Shown: positions 1 to 13,300 of the stretch, in pieces | How positions within the stretch are numbered: the stretch's first letter is position 1 | Layout of the letters: each line of letters opens with the position of its first letter | Assembly: GCA_943737045.1 (NCBI GenBank) | Contig: CALSFV010000308.1 | Coordinates: forward strand, 1 to 64,000 | Direction of reading: 5' to 3' | DNA: 64,000 bases | Source of the DNA: Parapristionchus giblindavisi | Taxonomy: Eukaryota; Nematoda; Chromadorea; Rhabditida; Diplogasteridae | Position numbers and translations under genes: made by a program | Notes under the pieces: generated by a model | Database searches by the model: none | The model's input: only the letters and a program-made list of their open reading frames with translations | What the model was told of the DNA's origin: nothing

Positions 1-718
1 TTCCCTTGTTCTCCCAATGCACTCTTTCTCCCAAGTCGGAGAGCGCGCAGTGTACTCGGGTGGCGAGTGTTGATTGGTGGAAGATCATTTCGAGCCATTA
101 CAGGGAAGGAAGAGGGAGAGGGAGAGAAGGAGAGGGAGATGGTAGGAGGAATAGAAGAAGGGGGATGAAGAGGGAGAAAGATGGGTAAAGTCGAACGTTG
201 AAGTGATCAAACGATCGGAGCCAATTCTCTCTCTCCCTCCCTCCCGCTCTCTCTTTCTCTCTCTCCCTCTCCCTCTCCCTCTCCCTCTCCCTCTCCCTCT
301 CCCTCTCCCTCTCTCTCTCTCTCTCTCCCCCTCTCTCTCCCCCTCTCTCTCCCTCCCTCTCCCTCTCCCTCTCCCTCTCCCTCTCCCTCTCCCTCTCCCT
401 CTCCCTCTCCCTCTCCCTCTCCTTCTCCCACTGATTACGCTACGTGCATGAGATAGAACAGAGCAATATGTGTGTAATGTGGAACAGCGTCACTTGTTAT
501 TTGGGAGAGATATCATAGGATTGAGATGGGTGAGCCACGAGAGCGGAGATTTGGAACCTCCCCCCCCCCAATACATTTTGGGCAAAAAATTTGGGAACTT
601 GGGAAACGGGGCTGGGTCGAAAAGCAGAGTGAAAAAAGAGAGAGAAAAGTAAATAAATGTGCTTATGAATGAACAGGAACAGGACTGAAATACAGTGATC
701 AAGATGTTGTTGTTGCAG
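1..718. other. Intron of the nuclear receptor gene, with CT microsatellite
   Basis: No exon is recognisable here. The stretch ends at a 3' splice site (TTGTTGTTGCAG, ending at 718) that opens the first exon. Positions 226-426 are an imperfect CTCTCC/CTCC array. Long apparent reading frames across it, such as a Leu/Pro frame on + and a Gly/Glu frame on -, follow from the hexamer and are not genes. Confidence 0.6.
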
Positions 719-3700
719 GCCCGAGCTCCCGTCGGTGTCATCTCTCGCGGCGGCCGCGCAGACGAACCTCTTCGACGCGCTCGCGGACGCGCACCGCGCG
801 GCCGCGGCTGCAGCCGCGTCCGCCGCGCCGCCCTACATGGCCGCGTCACACGCGGCCCCCGCCGACCTGCACTACGCGCTGAACGGCGCGGCGCCCGCGC
901 CCACCCAACTACAGGCGCCCTCGACCAGTGATCTGGTCGCGCACGCCATCGCTCTGGAGCAGATTCAGCAGCAACAACAGCAGCATCAGCAAGTCGTGGC
1001 TGCTGCCGCGGCCGTGCATCATCATCAGCAGCAACAACAACAGCAACAGCAGCTTGCTGCAGCGGTCGCCCAGCAGATCGTCGCCCAGCAGACGCCGCTG
1101 GTGTCGCTGGCGCCGCCACCTCTCGTCGAGCAGTCCATGGCGGCAGTGGCCGCGGCCGCGCTGCTGCCGCAGGTGACGCCGACCTCGGCGATCCTCGGCG
1201 CCTCGCCGCTCTCGCTCGGACAGGCGCTCATCATGGGCTCCGATGCCGCCGCGACTCCCTCCATGCTACTGTCGGTGACCGCCGCGTCTCCGCTCGCGCC
1301 GCCGCCTTCCGCGGTCGCGGCCGTCGCGTCCGTCCACGCGGCAGAGATGCGGACCGCATCCGCGACCACGTCGTCCGCGCTGATGCAGGGACTGCTGCAG
1401 CCGCAGACGCTCGCGCCAGTGGACGCGGCGCCCGAACGCTGCTCGTGCCAGTGCAAGTGCGGCAAGTACCAGCCGGGACGCAGCATCGTTGAACAGGTAC
1501 GGTATTGATTGGTGGGGTACGGTAGATGGGGGTTACTGTATTCTTTGATTACGGTATTCTTGGATTATGGTATTCGTGGATTACGGTGTTCATGGGTTAC
1601 GGTAATTTCAGGCTCAGGAGGAGTGGGAGGAGCGGCGGCAAACGCGCTCCTCGTCATCGTCCGCGTCAGCCCGGGACGAGATCGACATCTCGGATCTGCT
1701 GCCGTCGAACGACAGCACGGTGGCCTGGCTGAACCCGAACTGCAACCAGAACCCGCTCACCGACGTCACCCTCACGCCTACGGTACGTATACGGTAGATT
1801 CAGGCCCCCGATTACTGTAGGCATTTAATGCCTACAGTAATCTGTGTCGTGGGGTTACGCGGTAGTCTTCTTACGGTAGATACTTCTACAGTAATTTGTA
1901 GCATAACTGTTACGGTAGTCTTCGGTTACGGTATTTCATTATGTCTTGACTGTTGTGGGTTACGGTAGCTCCCGGTTACGGTATTTTCTTATGCCTTGAC
2001 GTTGTGGGTTACGGTAGCTCCCGGTTACGGTAGTCGATTTGCAGAACGTCGCGTCGATGCCGGCGACGGAGTTGATGCGGGTGGACGAGGCGTACGGCGA
2101 TCTGAGAGAGCTCAAGGAGTCCTTCCTGCGCAATCCCCTCTGTCCGCCCTCCCATCAGTCGCTTGGACTACGATCTATCAGTGAGTTGAGCTCTTTGATC
2201 TTTGATCTTTGATCTCTACAATATTCTGTAGTATGCTCACTTCCTCAGTGTCTTGAGTTGATCTTTGATCTTTGTAGTTTGATCTTTGTACTTTGATCTC
2301 TACAATATTCTGTAGTATGCTCACTTCCTCAGTGTCTTGAGTTGATCTTTGATCTTTGTGGTTTGATCTTTGATCTTTGATCTCTACAATATTCTGTAGT
2401 ATGCTCACTTCCTCAGTGTCTTCAGTTGATCTTTGATCTTTGCAGTCGATCCGGAGTTCGGCCCCATGGACCACGACGATGAGGCGAAGCTGAAAGAGCT
2501 GCACGAGGCAAATCAGGTTTGTAGTTTGATCTTTGATCTTTGATCTTTGATCTTTGCTTACCGCCAAGATCTCTACAGGTTTGGTCGAAAGAACTGGCGC
2601 CCGATGACGCGCGACTCCACTCGCAGGGCTCGCCCACCAAGCAGGACATGGTCCAGATGATGGTGAGTGATCTTTGATCTTTGATCTTTGTAGTTTGATC
2701 TTTGATCTTTAATCTCTGATATTGTTCAGGTTGGCGCGGTGAAGCGTATGATCATGATGACGAAGAAGTTCCCCAAGTTGAAGGAGCTGCACGAAACGGA
2801 TCAGCTGAAGCTCATTAGAGGTTTGCATTATTTTCATTTTTCGAAATTTTAAATTATTTTTTTATTATTCATTTTGTTTTTTTAGATTACGTTAGGGATT
2901 ATTATACTTCCCGCTTCTTTCTTTGTCTTTTTTGGTTCGACTTCGAGAAAATATAGTCGAAAAAAGTTCAATAGATGAGAGCTGAGCTATTTCGAGCCTA
3001 AAGTAGACAGACTATTTCTTGTTTACGCCAAACTATGCAATGATCATTCTTCTTCTTTATCATTCTCTGTTATCACAGATCTATAGATAGCCTATCTATC
3101 TATGTGTTTGGGGAGTATAGTCATTCCGTGTAAATGTTTAGGTAGGGACCGTATCGTGAAAATCACGAAAGTGCAGTAAAATTATATTTTTTATCAATTT
3201 TCAACCTAATCGGCTATACCGATTCTAATGAGAAACAAGAAAAAACCCAAAAATAAAATATAAGGATAGAAAACTGTGCTTAATTATTATCCGCTGATGT
3301 TACGAAAACTACAGTATCCACCTTTGTGTTGTGTCATGCGCTGGGTCACAACATATATTTATCAAGTGAAAATTCGAATTATTTATTATTTCTCGCAATT
3401 TAATGTTCATAATGTAGAAATATCTCATAATGTAGAAATATTGTGCAGATGATCTTTAAGCAAAGTGATATGTTCTTCATCAAGGAATGCTTTATTTCCA
3501 CATAAATCACCGTAATCGTATCGAAAGCTAAGAATGCATGCAGCACTAGCGCGGCATCCACTGCAGCATAGAGATTAGTATTAAGAGGAAGCCTAGTATC
3601 TGGCGCATGTAGTGATGTATAAATCGTAGTGAGTACATTTCAAAAATGGAGGAAAAATCGATCTTAAATAACAAACTTTGGTGGAAAAAGCTAAATCGAA

Positions 3701-5421
3701 CTTGTTTCGCAGCATGCTGCAGGCGCGCGGCATTCGATACAGCTCTAATCGTAGTATCAAATAGTAGCCTACTGTCTGGTGCTTCGAACTGTGTATGAAT
3801 CGTACTGAGTACATTTCAAAAATTGAAGAAAATTTTAGCGCAAATGAAAACGTTTAGTGAAAAATCCGAAATCGCAGCATCCTACAGACGTGCAGCATTC
3901 AATACAGCTTTAATCGTTGAGTGCGCGGGTAGCCTAGTGTCTGGTGTTTCGAATAATGTATGAATCAGAATGAATACATTTCAAAATTGAGAAAAAAATG
4001 AGCAAAAATAAACAACTTCATTAACAAAAATATACTGACATCCGTAAACTATTTCCCGGATTAGTAAAACACAGAACTGAATATTCTGAACCGCACAATC
4101 CGGTACCTATGTATAGGAAAGTGTGACTAGAGGGGGATTACTGTAGTTTCGGTCACATGACGGCCGGGGCGCAAGTGTGACTGGACCGGAACTGGGAAAG
4201 ATTATGATATCACGCTGTGAGAGCAGCTTATCAAGCGGTCCCACAGCGAAATGGGGGAGTTACGGTAGATTTATCGATTTGCTTTCAGCCTGCTACCTCG
4301 ACTTCCTGATCATCCGTGGCGCCATGGCGTACGACCCGAACGAGAACGCGTGGAAGGTAAGGAGATGATGATCTTTGATCTTTAATCTTTGCTCGGGATA
4401 TCGAAGTGTTACAGCTTATGTATGGCCTTTACCTGAACTCGATGTTTTGTTCAGCTTTTGAGCAGAGTCTCAAAGTAAGTGAAAAGTATGCACGAGAGAG
4501 TGTGGCGAATTGAGAGACTGGAAGATGAGTCTGAATAGGATTATCGGTTTACCACCTACCAATGTCAGCGTACATACTTTCACCCCCTTTGACCCCCATA
4601 TCGATTTGTGAGGGAGCTACCGTAATTGATATTGATTTTCAAGTTATTGATCTATCATCAGAATTGTGCTTTCAGGGACCCACCCTGAACTCGGGATACT
4701 CGATCAAGCTGGACGCGATGAACGACGACCGGCAGAACAACATGTTCCATCAGAGCATACGGTAGGTGCGGGGTACGGTAGCTTTGAGCACAAAGGGTTA
4801 CGGTAGCCTTTATCGGGGTTACGGTGGTTCTGGATTTCTTTTTGTATGTGTGATTGGTTGCGCTGATTGCGTTGCTTTGGTCGAGCTGATTTGTCGTTGA
4901 TCAGGGACTTTTAGCGAGATAGAGAGAGAGAGGAATAGGGATCTCTCTCTCTCTCTCTCTCTCTACCTCTCCCTCCTCTCTCCCTCTCCCTCTCCCTCCT
5001 CTCTCCCTCTCTCTTGTTATCGAGTGTGCTATCTAATGAATTGAAGTGCTGCTGTACCGTAGTCCAATCTTTTCTCTTCTAACAATAAATCTCTCTCACC
5101 CCTCTAGAACTTTCTATTATCTATTATCTCCTCTGCATCTCTGACCCGATACTCTGCCTCTCTGGCCGCTCTGCCCCACTTTTAAAGCGATCACGCACGT
5201 TTCGAGTTTGGCGAATACCTCTTTCAAAGATTGGAACAGGAATTGTTTATAGTCTATCCCTATCTTTCTGCTGAGAGGAAAATGGTTTGAGAGAGGGAGA
5301 GGGGGAGGGGAAGAGAGAGAGAGAGAGAGAGAGAGGAAGAGGGAGAGGGAGAGGGAGAGGGAGAGGAAGAGGGAGAGAGAGAGAGAGAGAGATAGAGAGA
5401 GAGGGAGAGAGAGTGGGAGAG

Positions 5422-5485
<64 letters not shown>

Positions 5486-6489
5486 AAGTGAGTGTAGGAA
5501 AGGTACATGTAACAGTAGTGTAACCAATGACTATCAGTGGTCACATGCGATGCGATCACACAAAGGAAGAGATCTTTGTTGTTGAAGATATTATGAGTGA
5601 TTTGCATTGTTATTTTGGCAAACCTAATATCAGATCTCAATTGATGATCGGGTCCATTATGAGATGTGCGAAACCCGGAATCACTAGGGTCTGACCACAC
5701 AAAGCAAGGGGATCTCTGTTGTTGAAGATATTATGAGGGATTCACAATTTTTATTTTCTTCGGGTCAAACCTGCTATCAGATTTGAATTGATGATCGAGT
5801 CCATTATGAGATGTGTGAAACCCGGAATCACTAAGGTCTGACCATGCAGCGGCCCGCAAGGGATCTTTTTGCAAGTTATGTTTTTGAAGATATTATAAGG
5901 GATAATAATAACAATTAGATTGTACCAATGTTGTGTATACACATTAATAAACATAGTACGACTATAGTTGTATAGATGATTATTGTGCGTATGACCGCTA
6001 CTTACACTTTACACTTTTATTTTGAGCGGAATTAGAATCTTATCGGATCTCAATTGATGATCGGGCCCATTATGATATGTGCGAAACGCGGAATCACCAG
6101 GGTCTAGTGTCATCTATGCGGCTGCTATCTCTCAAATTGATAATTGCTTTCTAGGCGGATAAGCGCATATTGTATTTATTGATTGTTATCTGCATACGGT
6201 ATCATGCAATCGATCGATAATTGATTGATTGATTGATTGATTGATTTTTTTTATTGATTTATTGATTAATTTATTTATTTATTTATTTATTTATTTACTT
6301 ATTGATTTATTGATTGATTTCAGGTTGTACTCGATGTTCAAGGAGGAGTATCGGCAGAACGAGAGTGTGATGCTGCTGCTCGCGCTGATCACGCTGTTCG
6401 ACCCCAACGTCGAGGGACTCACGAATGTGGAGGCGGTGCGCGTCGAGCACAACCGATACAAGCGATGTCTCAAACGGTATTGATTTATT

Positions 6490-6573
<84 letters not shown>

Positions 6574-7251
6574 GTAATATTATTATTTATTTATTAATGT
6601 GATGATGAATTAATACAAGGCGAATCGGGGAAAACAATCGTTTGGGGATCGTGAGAGTAGGTGGGAAATATGTATGGTATACTACAGTACGGTGGTAGTT
6701 ATTGATTGATGGGAGTGGAAATTTATTGTTATTTGAAGACCTTTGAACACGGTAAAACACAGGCACTCAACTGATAAGGCATATGAGTGATGGTTGAAAA
6801 TTGGGGTTGCCTGATTATTGATTGATTGATTTATTGATTTATTGATTGATTGATTGATTTATTGAATTATTGATTGATTTGCAGACTGATGTGGACCCAC
6901 AGCAAGCAGCAACATCGCGCTCAGTTCGAGTACAAGTCACTCCTCGATCGACTGGCTACAGTGCGCAAGATGAACTCAGGTACGGTAATTGTCATTAACT
7001 ATTGATTGATCACGGTATTTATTTATTTATCCATCAGTTAAAACATGAATAATGAGAGAAAAAAGCAGCAATAAGGGAGTGATGGAGTATTCAATCGATA
7101 CCGTAATACCGTAATCATACGCTTCGCTTCAGGAGCCCGCGGTATCATGAAGGAGAACGTGAACAGCATGGATCCATTGCTGAAGGAGCTGCTGGGTGTG
7201 CCATCGTCACCGTCGGCAGCGTCGTCCTCGACGGCATCTCCCGCAACATAA
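719..7251 (+). CDS. Nuclear hormone receptor, NR1J/VDR-like (DAF-12/NHR-8 group), 3' part
   Basis: Eleven exons: 719-1496, 1612-1782, 2045-2180, 2446-2516, 2579-2662, 2730-2820, 4289-4356, 4676-4761, 6324-6476, 6885-6979, 7133-7251. All phases agree and give 616 residues to a TAA. The first exon enters from an upstream intron, so the gene is 5'-incomplete and its C4 zinc-finger DNA-binding domain is outside the window. Residues 1-259 are an Ala/Gln/His-rich hinge with Gln tracts near residues 80-116 and a Cys cluster (CSCQCKCG) near 250. The ligand-binding domain follows. Exon 6 (2730-2820) carries the helix 3-5 signature (KKFPKLKEL...DQLKL), exon 9 has the helix 8-9 LFDP motif, and the last exon holds a helix 12/AF-2 motif (DPLLKELLG, about residues 590-598) with a Ser/Thr/Ala/Pro tail. 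An intact AF-2 implies ligand-dependent coactivator binding, as known for this family. The NR1J assignment is inference from the VDR-like LLDRLA...PLLKELLG ending. Introns hold TTACGGTA and GATCTTT repeats. Confidence 0.82.
2190..2715 (+). repeat. GATCTTT heptamer arrays in receptor introns
   Basis: Three consecutive introns (2181-2445, 2517-2578, 2663-2729) are built largely of GATCTTT/GATCTTTGATCTCT units. The first intron also contains a roughly 120-bp unit (CTACAATATTCTGTAGTATGC plus flanks) repeated about three times. The motif lies on the sense strand of the gene and runs up to the acceptors. Confidence 0.85.
4940..5490. repeat. CT/GA microsatellites in a receptor intron
   Basis: Positions 4940-5012 are CT-rich (CTCTCTCC units) and 5287-5485 are GA-rich (GAGA/GGGAGA units). 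They are about 250 bp apart in opposite purine/pyrimidine polarity, so the intron 4762-6323 could fold into a long hairpin. There are no coding features. Confidence 0.85.
5540..6120. repeat. Degenerate tandem repeat, about 190 bp period
   Basis: A block containing TCAATTGATGATCGGGTCCATTATGAGATGTG and the following AAACCCGGAATCACTAGGGTCTGAC recurs near 5638, 5786 and 6051 with substitutions. It lies wholly in the receptor intron 4762-6323. Confidence 0.7.
6497..6592. repeat. (TAA)n microsatellite
   Basis: About 30 AAT/TAA units directly after the exon ending at 6476, in the receptor intron. Confidence 0.95.
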
Positions 7252-7986
7252 CCCTGATCTACCGTAATCTACCGTAACCTACCGTATACCCGCGTTCTCA
7301 ATCGATACCATTGCCACACATTACTGTGTACTTCCATTGCTCATATTCTCACTGCGTACTCACTATGTCTAGTCATTCCCTCCCGCCCCTCGCTCCCTTG
7401 TAAGTTGCTACCGTATCGCATGCCTTCCGTATACCTAACCGTATCCCTCTCGGCCCTCGCTCTACCTCGATCCCCCCAAACGCTCCGTCCTGCCCCCATT
7501 TCTCGAACCCTCATTTTGATCTACTCTTGCCGCCCACTCAAGTGTCCCTATATCTCTCTCGTTCTCTTCGGTCTACCGTACCCCACTCACTCAGTCCCGC
7601 CTTGCTCTATTCCTATTGGAAATTGTTGATTTTTACCTTTTTTTCTCATCGTTTTATATTGTTTCCTTCGTATCGAAGTGTACATATTTATATATATTTT
7701 ACATTTTTTGTCACAGACCTCAAATATTTTATATAATCGTGCTTGAAAAGTCGATCAGATTTGTACATAGTATAATGATGTTAAGGTCGATGCCCCCTCA
7801 TTTTTGCTCCTGTCCCTCATGCTTATATTAAGTCTTCTGGTTGATCAATAATGTTTTATCAAGTTGTCCGTCATTTTTCTCATTATTGTCTCTGAGAATT
7901 ATTATTTGTGTATTTTAATTTGTATTGTAATATCATTATTATGACTGCGCGCCAAAGCCCCGATTGTTGAAACAACAGCACCTACG

Positions 7987-8118
7987 CACAGAGAAATAAG
8001 TGTTATCCACGGAGCCTGCGAAGTGTTATTTTTAACACTGTGCTAGTTTAACGCAAAGTGTTGAATATAACACTTCACGGGTCTTATGCTCCGTGGATGG
8101 CACTTTATTCTCTGTGTA
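7987..8118. mobile_element. Short inverted-repeat element (MITE-like)
   Basis: The ends pair imperfectly over about 35 bp. The left end reads CACAGAGAAATAAGTG...CCACGGAGC and the right end, reverse-complemented, reads CACAGAGAATAAAGTG...CCACGGAGC. The interior has further AGTGTTA/TAACACT pairings. There is no coding capacity. I could not fix a target duplication. Confidence 0.65.
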
Positions 8119-8813
8119 TAGGTATATTCACTCATTCTTCATTCCAGACAATCTCACCTGTTTCCCCCCTCAAAACCTATCTTTTTTATCGTCCGTTCGT
8201 TTGTTCGTTTGTCCGTTCGTCGTTACAGGGAATCCAACCAGTTGCCACATTGGCACGCGCAATTCATTAACCCCATCGATCAATCAATCAATAATTCTGC
8301 CACACAAGCCCCGCCCACTCGTAGTCATGTATGATATTCATACGCTCCCCCCCCTCACATACTCAAGAGACTCCGCCCACACAAGCATATACGGTGACCT
8401 ATTCCTGTTCCGCCCCTGACCCAACATCCGTTTAGCCCCTGGCCCCGCCCCCTTCCCTACAGTACTTCTCGGTTAGACTCCGCCCACTTATTCCAGTCCT
8501 AGACCCCACCCCTCCTCATACTACTACCAACCAACGAGGTCATTCCAGTGTGTAGATCAAAGTAGATGAGAGTGATCGATCGATATTGTCCAATCGATAA
8601 ATCGATATATGTCCGTCCATGATATCTCATTTCTGTTTTCTTTTTGTTCGTTCGTTCATAAAGTGTGATAGAATGATGTATACTGTGAGCACCCAAGAAT
8701 ACGTGAAAAGACAAACATATAGAAACATATAGACATAAATCAATCGATATGGGTATCAGAGCACGTAATGGGCATGTCTTTCATCATTTAATTCATTGTT
8801 GTGTATCTATCAT

Positions 8814-9300
8814 CAGGGCTGGGATTTTTGAAAATAATTTTTTTTAAATTTTTTAATCAAAAAATGTTAAAAAAATGGCTCAAATTTTTTATTCAAAAAT
8901 TTGTTTAAAAAAATAAACGTTGTTTGTTTAAAAGGATAGTAGGCAATTCGAACACATCTTTTTTGTCTGAAAAGTGGCCAAAACAGTCAATAACGCAATC
9001 AACCGAATTCTGAGACATGAAAATTATGATTCAATATTTTTTTCAATTTTTTAAAATTCTGCACAAGTGCATTGGGCAAACACTAAATCCCTTAGAATCC
9101 TCTTCATTAAGACCGTGAAAAAATACAAAAATCGCAATCTTGTTAAGTTTTGTCAAATGTTTTTCAAAAATGTTTCACTTTTTTCGTTTGGACAGTACTA
9201 TTTCACATTTAATTTTTTTTGATGTTTTTAGAAAAAAATTAAACTTTTTTTTTGAAATTTTTGAACTGGTCAAATAATTCAAAAAATCCCGGCCATACTG
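8814..9300. mobile_element. AT-rich inverted-repeat element, hAT-like ends
   Basis: It opens with CAGGGCTGGGATTTTTGA and closes with the near-complement TCAAAAAATCCCGGCCATACTG. The interior is very A/T-rich with no reading frame. The CAGGGCTG start matches the ends of elements at 16928, 47569 and 60511, two of which have perfect 8-bp target duplications; here no clean duplication is visible. Confidence 0.6.
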
Positions 9301-10372
9301 CTCATAATGATGTTCTACCATTGCAAAAGCAAAGGTATATCACAATCTCCGTCCATTCAATATTTTCTTCGTTATTATTACTCTATCGAAATCTGTGTTA
9401 TATTTTCTTCTGCGCTTTCTAATCGACTGTAGATCCGGACAGGACAGACGAACTATAGAGACAGTGTAAAGAAATAAAGAATCTTTGTATCCGGCATTTA
9501 TCGATTATCTGTCACGTTCAACAATGTTGGCTGCAATAAGTACAGTAGATATAATCAGAGATAGAGTGTACGGTATACGGTAGATGAGGGAATGAAAAAA
9601 TCGATAGTCGACAATTGTCATGATGAGCAATGGGGGGACGATGAATCAGTCAATCAATCAATCAATCAATACAATCAATAAATTGAATCAATCTTAGAGA
9701 ATTACAGTACACCAGAGGGATGATTGGGGAAAAGCACAAAAAAGATAATTTTAGTTTCATTTTTCATAAGTTTCATTTTGGAATATTTCAAAATCAGTGG
9801 AAAGGAAACCGATATAGAGTGCATGCACACAAATAATATATCAAAACTATGGCATAGCTATCCCATTTTGGTATCCGGGGGGTATATGGTCAATAAAAAT
9901 CAGCTTTTGTATATTTTTTATAAAATTATTATTATTATAAAACAGCTTTGCATGTATATGTGTATGTATCAAAACGAGCGGCAATATATAAAAGGAGAGG
10001 AAGCAATAAATACTAAAACAAGTATGTTCAAGAAAATATACACAATTCAGTCATATTACAGTCGTATATGGAAATATTATAAGGAAAAGAATATCGATTG
10101 AACATTGGGAACATTGCATATGCTTGGGGTTGGGGAGCATTTCGAGTATGATTAAACTGAAAAATGGATAAAAAAGGTACAATCGATAAAGTAGATACAA
10201 TACTACGGTAGGAATGGGCGAACAGGCAGATAATACATCCTCCAATAAGAACACAGAACGAGATTGGCTTCTATCACACGGTGAAAAATCAATAATAGTG
10301 TTTGATACGGTATCAATCAATCAATATATCAATAGACCAATCAATAAATCGTATCAGTCATCAATCATATCA

Positions 10373-13300
10373 CTATTGATCCTCCTCTCCTTCCTCATCG
10401 CTCGATTCGCTCTTTCCATCTTCCCGACCAGTCAACTTCATCCGCTGAAGTCGTTGTCTCTCCGTAGCGATGGCCACATCCGCCAATCGCGTCAACTCGG
10501 TCACTTCACTCTCCCTTGGCTGTATCCCCTCCATCGCGAACACCTTAAAATATATAACTATAAAGTTTAAAAATTCAAAAATATTAACTTTAAAATTCAG
10601 CAAAAATTGCAAAATGCTTCAGTTGCCATGTAGATATCACTCACATAAATCAGGGATATGCTCAGAAAATCATCACCAGCAGATTGCACGCGGCAGGAAT
10701 CGAACCCGCCACTGACGGGCAACAGGCCCGACACACTACCACTAGGCTATGCTCCATCGTTACGGGCGAAGCGCATAGAGCACATAGGAGCGAGAGGAAA
10801 AGAGAGAGTGAGGTACCTCTGGTCCGCCGCCGTAGATGCCGTGGAAGAAGAGGAAGAATTCCCGTGGAACGTGGAGGCAATTGGCACGAGGTCGATGCTT
10901 GAGATTGCCGTCGGGCGTCTTCATCAGCAGATGGGAGTTGTCCATTGGACCGGGCGGTTCTGTAGAATAGAATGGATGAACAGATTAATGCGCTAATCGG
11001 TGGAAAACGGAAATTGGCCAGTCACAAGAGGAAAGTTTTAATTTGAATTTCCGCGTTTCCTTCCTTAGCATCTTCAATTCAAATTTAGTCTTTTCATTTT
11101 CCGTTTTCAGAGCACCCGGCAACTCGCCAATTTCATTTTCACCGATTTTCAACGCGCCAGATGATAGACCAGTCGGATGCATGTTTCACAGCCAACTTAT
11201 GTGCATGCTAAACGCTTGGTAATCGGTAATGAGAAGGCAAATCCCCCAAAACATAACAAATACAAATATTAATTACACTAATCTATTCTTGCTGTTGTTT
11301 ATGCAGGGGATCAAGGAGTGGCATTACACATTCCTTAGTCTCATTTCGGGGGGGGGGGGGGGTGTTTTTTTTCCTTATCACATTCCTTCAATACAGAAAA
11401 TTTCTATCCTCCCGTCAATACAGAAAATGGATCAATGCACTACTATTAACTATTTGAGATTCACCAATACCCAACTATATTGGTACGTTTACATGTTCAT
11501 CAAACTCTACTTCTATTTTAATGCATTATTTTTCTTATAGTCTCCTTATCTTTTCTTTTATATATTTGGTCACAGTCATGAGACAAATCATCTTCCTTCT
11601 CTCTCTTTAATTTAAAAAAAATATCAATATAAATGCCCAACTAACCAGCCGCGGGCTCCATGACAAACTTCTCCCACAGCTGATACCAGCTCTTGGAGAT
11701 GCACGACAGCGGGAGATGGGCCGAGTAGAGCAGGGCCTCGCTCTCCTCCGACTGCACCTTCAGTGAGTGCTCCAGACGACGGAAGAGATCAACCTGGAAA
11801 TAGAATACATTAGTTCAACCAGCTGAATCAATATTCTTATGCTTGTTACTCCAAGTATTAATACTGTAAGGCTAATACTAACAATACTAATACTAATACT
11901 ATAATACTACTGCCATGAGATAATACTGTTCCATTATCGTTCAACCAGCTGAATCAAGGCTACATTGTCGCTATGTTTACTCCAACATTTCAGGCAAACT
12001 TAATCCACATGCCCACCTTGGATGCTATATGTAATCAATAATAAGCACGCGAGAAAGCGAAATCACATGCTCTCTATTATCGTTATGCATGGGGTGCCCC
12101 CATACATTTTCGCCCCACTCACAATCAGTTGTTTTTGCGAATTATAAACTGACCCGAAACTAGAACAAAACTGACCCGATCTACATCTCAAGTACTCGAA
12201 ACTGACCCGATCTTAGGTGATTCTTACTAATCTCGATCTCCCGCATATTCCTAGATGGGTCTCGAGTTTCAAAACTGACCACATCGACAAAATGTGCTCA
12301 CTCACAATGTGGGTGCTCGAAAATGTATGGGTGCCCCCTGTAAAATGAGGGCTTTTCGAAAATTTGTGGAATGCCCCCTGTAAAAAATGACATATAAGTG
12401 AATTTTTTGAAATAAAAAGAAGAGGCCCCCTGTTAAATTAACCATTTTTCGTTCGGATCCCCCCCCCCCTGTAGTATCGAGCTCCAGGTACCCCGTCCAT
12501 GTCTGGTTCGTTCAACCAGCTGAATCCAAGTCACAGTGTCGTTATGTTCACTCTAGCATTTCAGGGAAACTTAATGGACATGTCCACCTAGGATGCTAGA
12601 TAATCAATAATAAGCAAGCGAGAAAGCGAAATCACATACTCTCTATTATTATTATCATTTATTAATTTAAAAAACTGTACTTTTCCGTAAAATAATATAG
12701 TTCAGATATATAAATATATGTAAAATACTATAAATAAAATATAAGATATGCGAAATATAGTTTCTCTTCCCCCTACAATTCATGATCACCATGTACATCA
12801 ATCTACACTCCGCCCAATAGTAGAGCAGTCAATCAATCAATACCCTCCCCTTGGCCCTACCGTATACCTCTCGTTTCCTCTTCTCGACGAGACCCCTCGA
12901 TCGCTTCTCGCACACCGCGCAGTAGTGCAGCTGCGACACGCCCGGACCACCGCCGAATCTGCAACAAACGAACGAAATGAGATCAATCAATAATCCTTAT
13001 TATTCCTTCAGAGAGCAAAACTTTTATTATTATTAATATTATTATTATTATTATTAACATTATTATTATTATTATTCTATTATCTTTTATATATTATTAG
13101 TACCTATATATTTCATTTATTATTTATTATTTCTTCGCGACAAATTCTTTGAATCGTATTTTCCCATTCGCATCTACATTACTGTCACAAGTGAAACACG
13201 CAAGCACCAGCTCAAATAGGTTTAGACACACAACAAAATGACAAGATATTTCAACCTGTGGAATCCCTTCCTCTTGTACAGCCAGTTGTTCATGCTATAG

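Larger units (their letters stand above)
7252..10372. other. Intergenic region between two convergent genes
   Basis: This holds the 3' UTR and downstream flank of the receptor (+) and the 3' flank of the deubiquitinase (-). I see no exon. It is C-rich at 7380-7620 and 8330-8520. It contains a short terminal-inverted-repeat element (7987-8118) and a longer AT-rich one (8814-9300). GATT/AATC tetranucleotide runs occur near 9645-9680. Confidence 0.6.

Noticed and set aside
203..451. Open frames of Leu/Pro/Ser or Gly/Glu/Arg repeats over CT/GA arrays (also 5117-5527, 27633-27878, 37476-38047, 47152-47406)
   Set aside because: They arise from hexanucleotide microsatellites, occur on both strands at once, and have no flanking exons in phase.
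735..737. Position 735 as a start codon of the receptor
   Set aside because: The codon is GTG, and the frame is open back to a splice acceptor at 718, so this is an internal exon.
490..1119. 209-residue open frame on the minus strand
   Set aside because: Antisense shadow of the GC-rich receptor exon 719-1496, whose plus-strand frame splices in phase to ten further exons.
10684..10760. Functional tRNA gene
   Set aside because: Acceptor stem does not pair and the anticodon loop lacks U33 in the only well-paired register.
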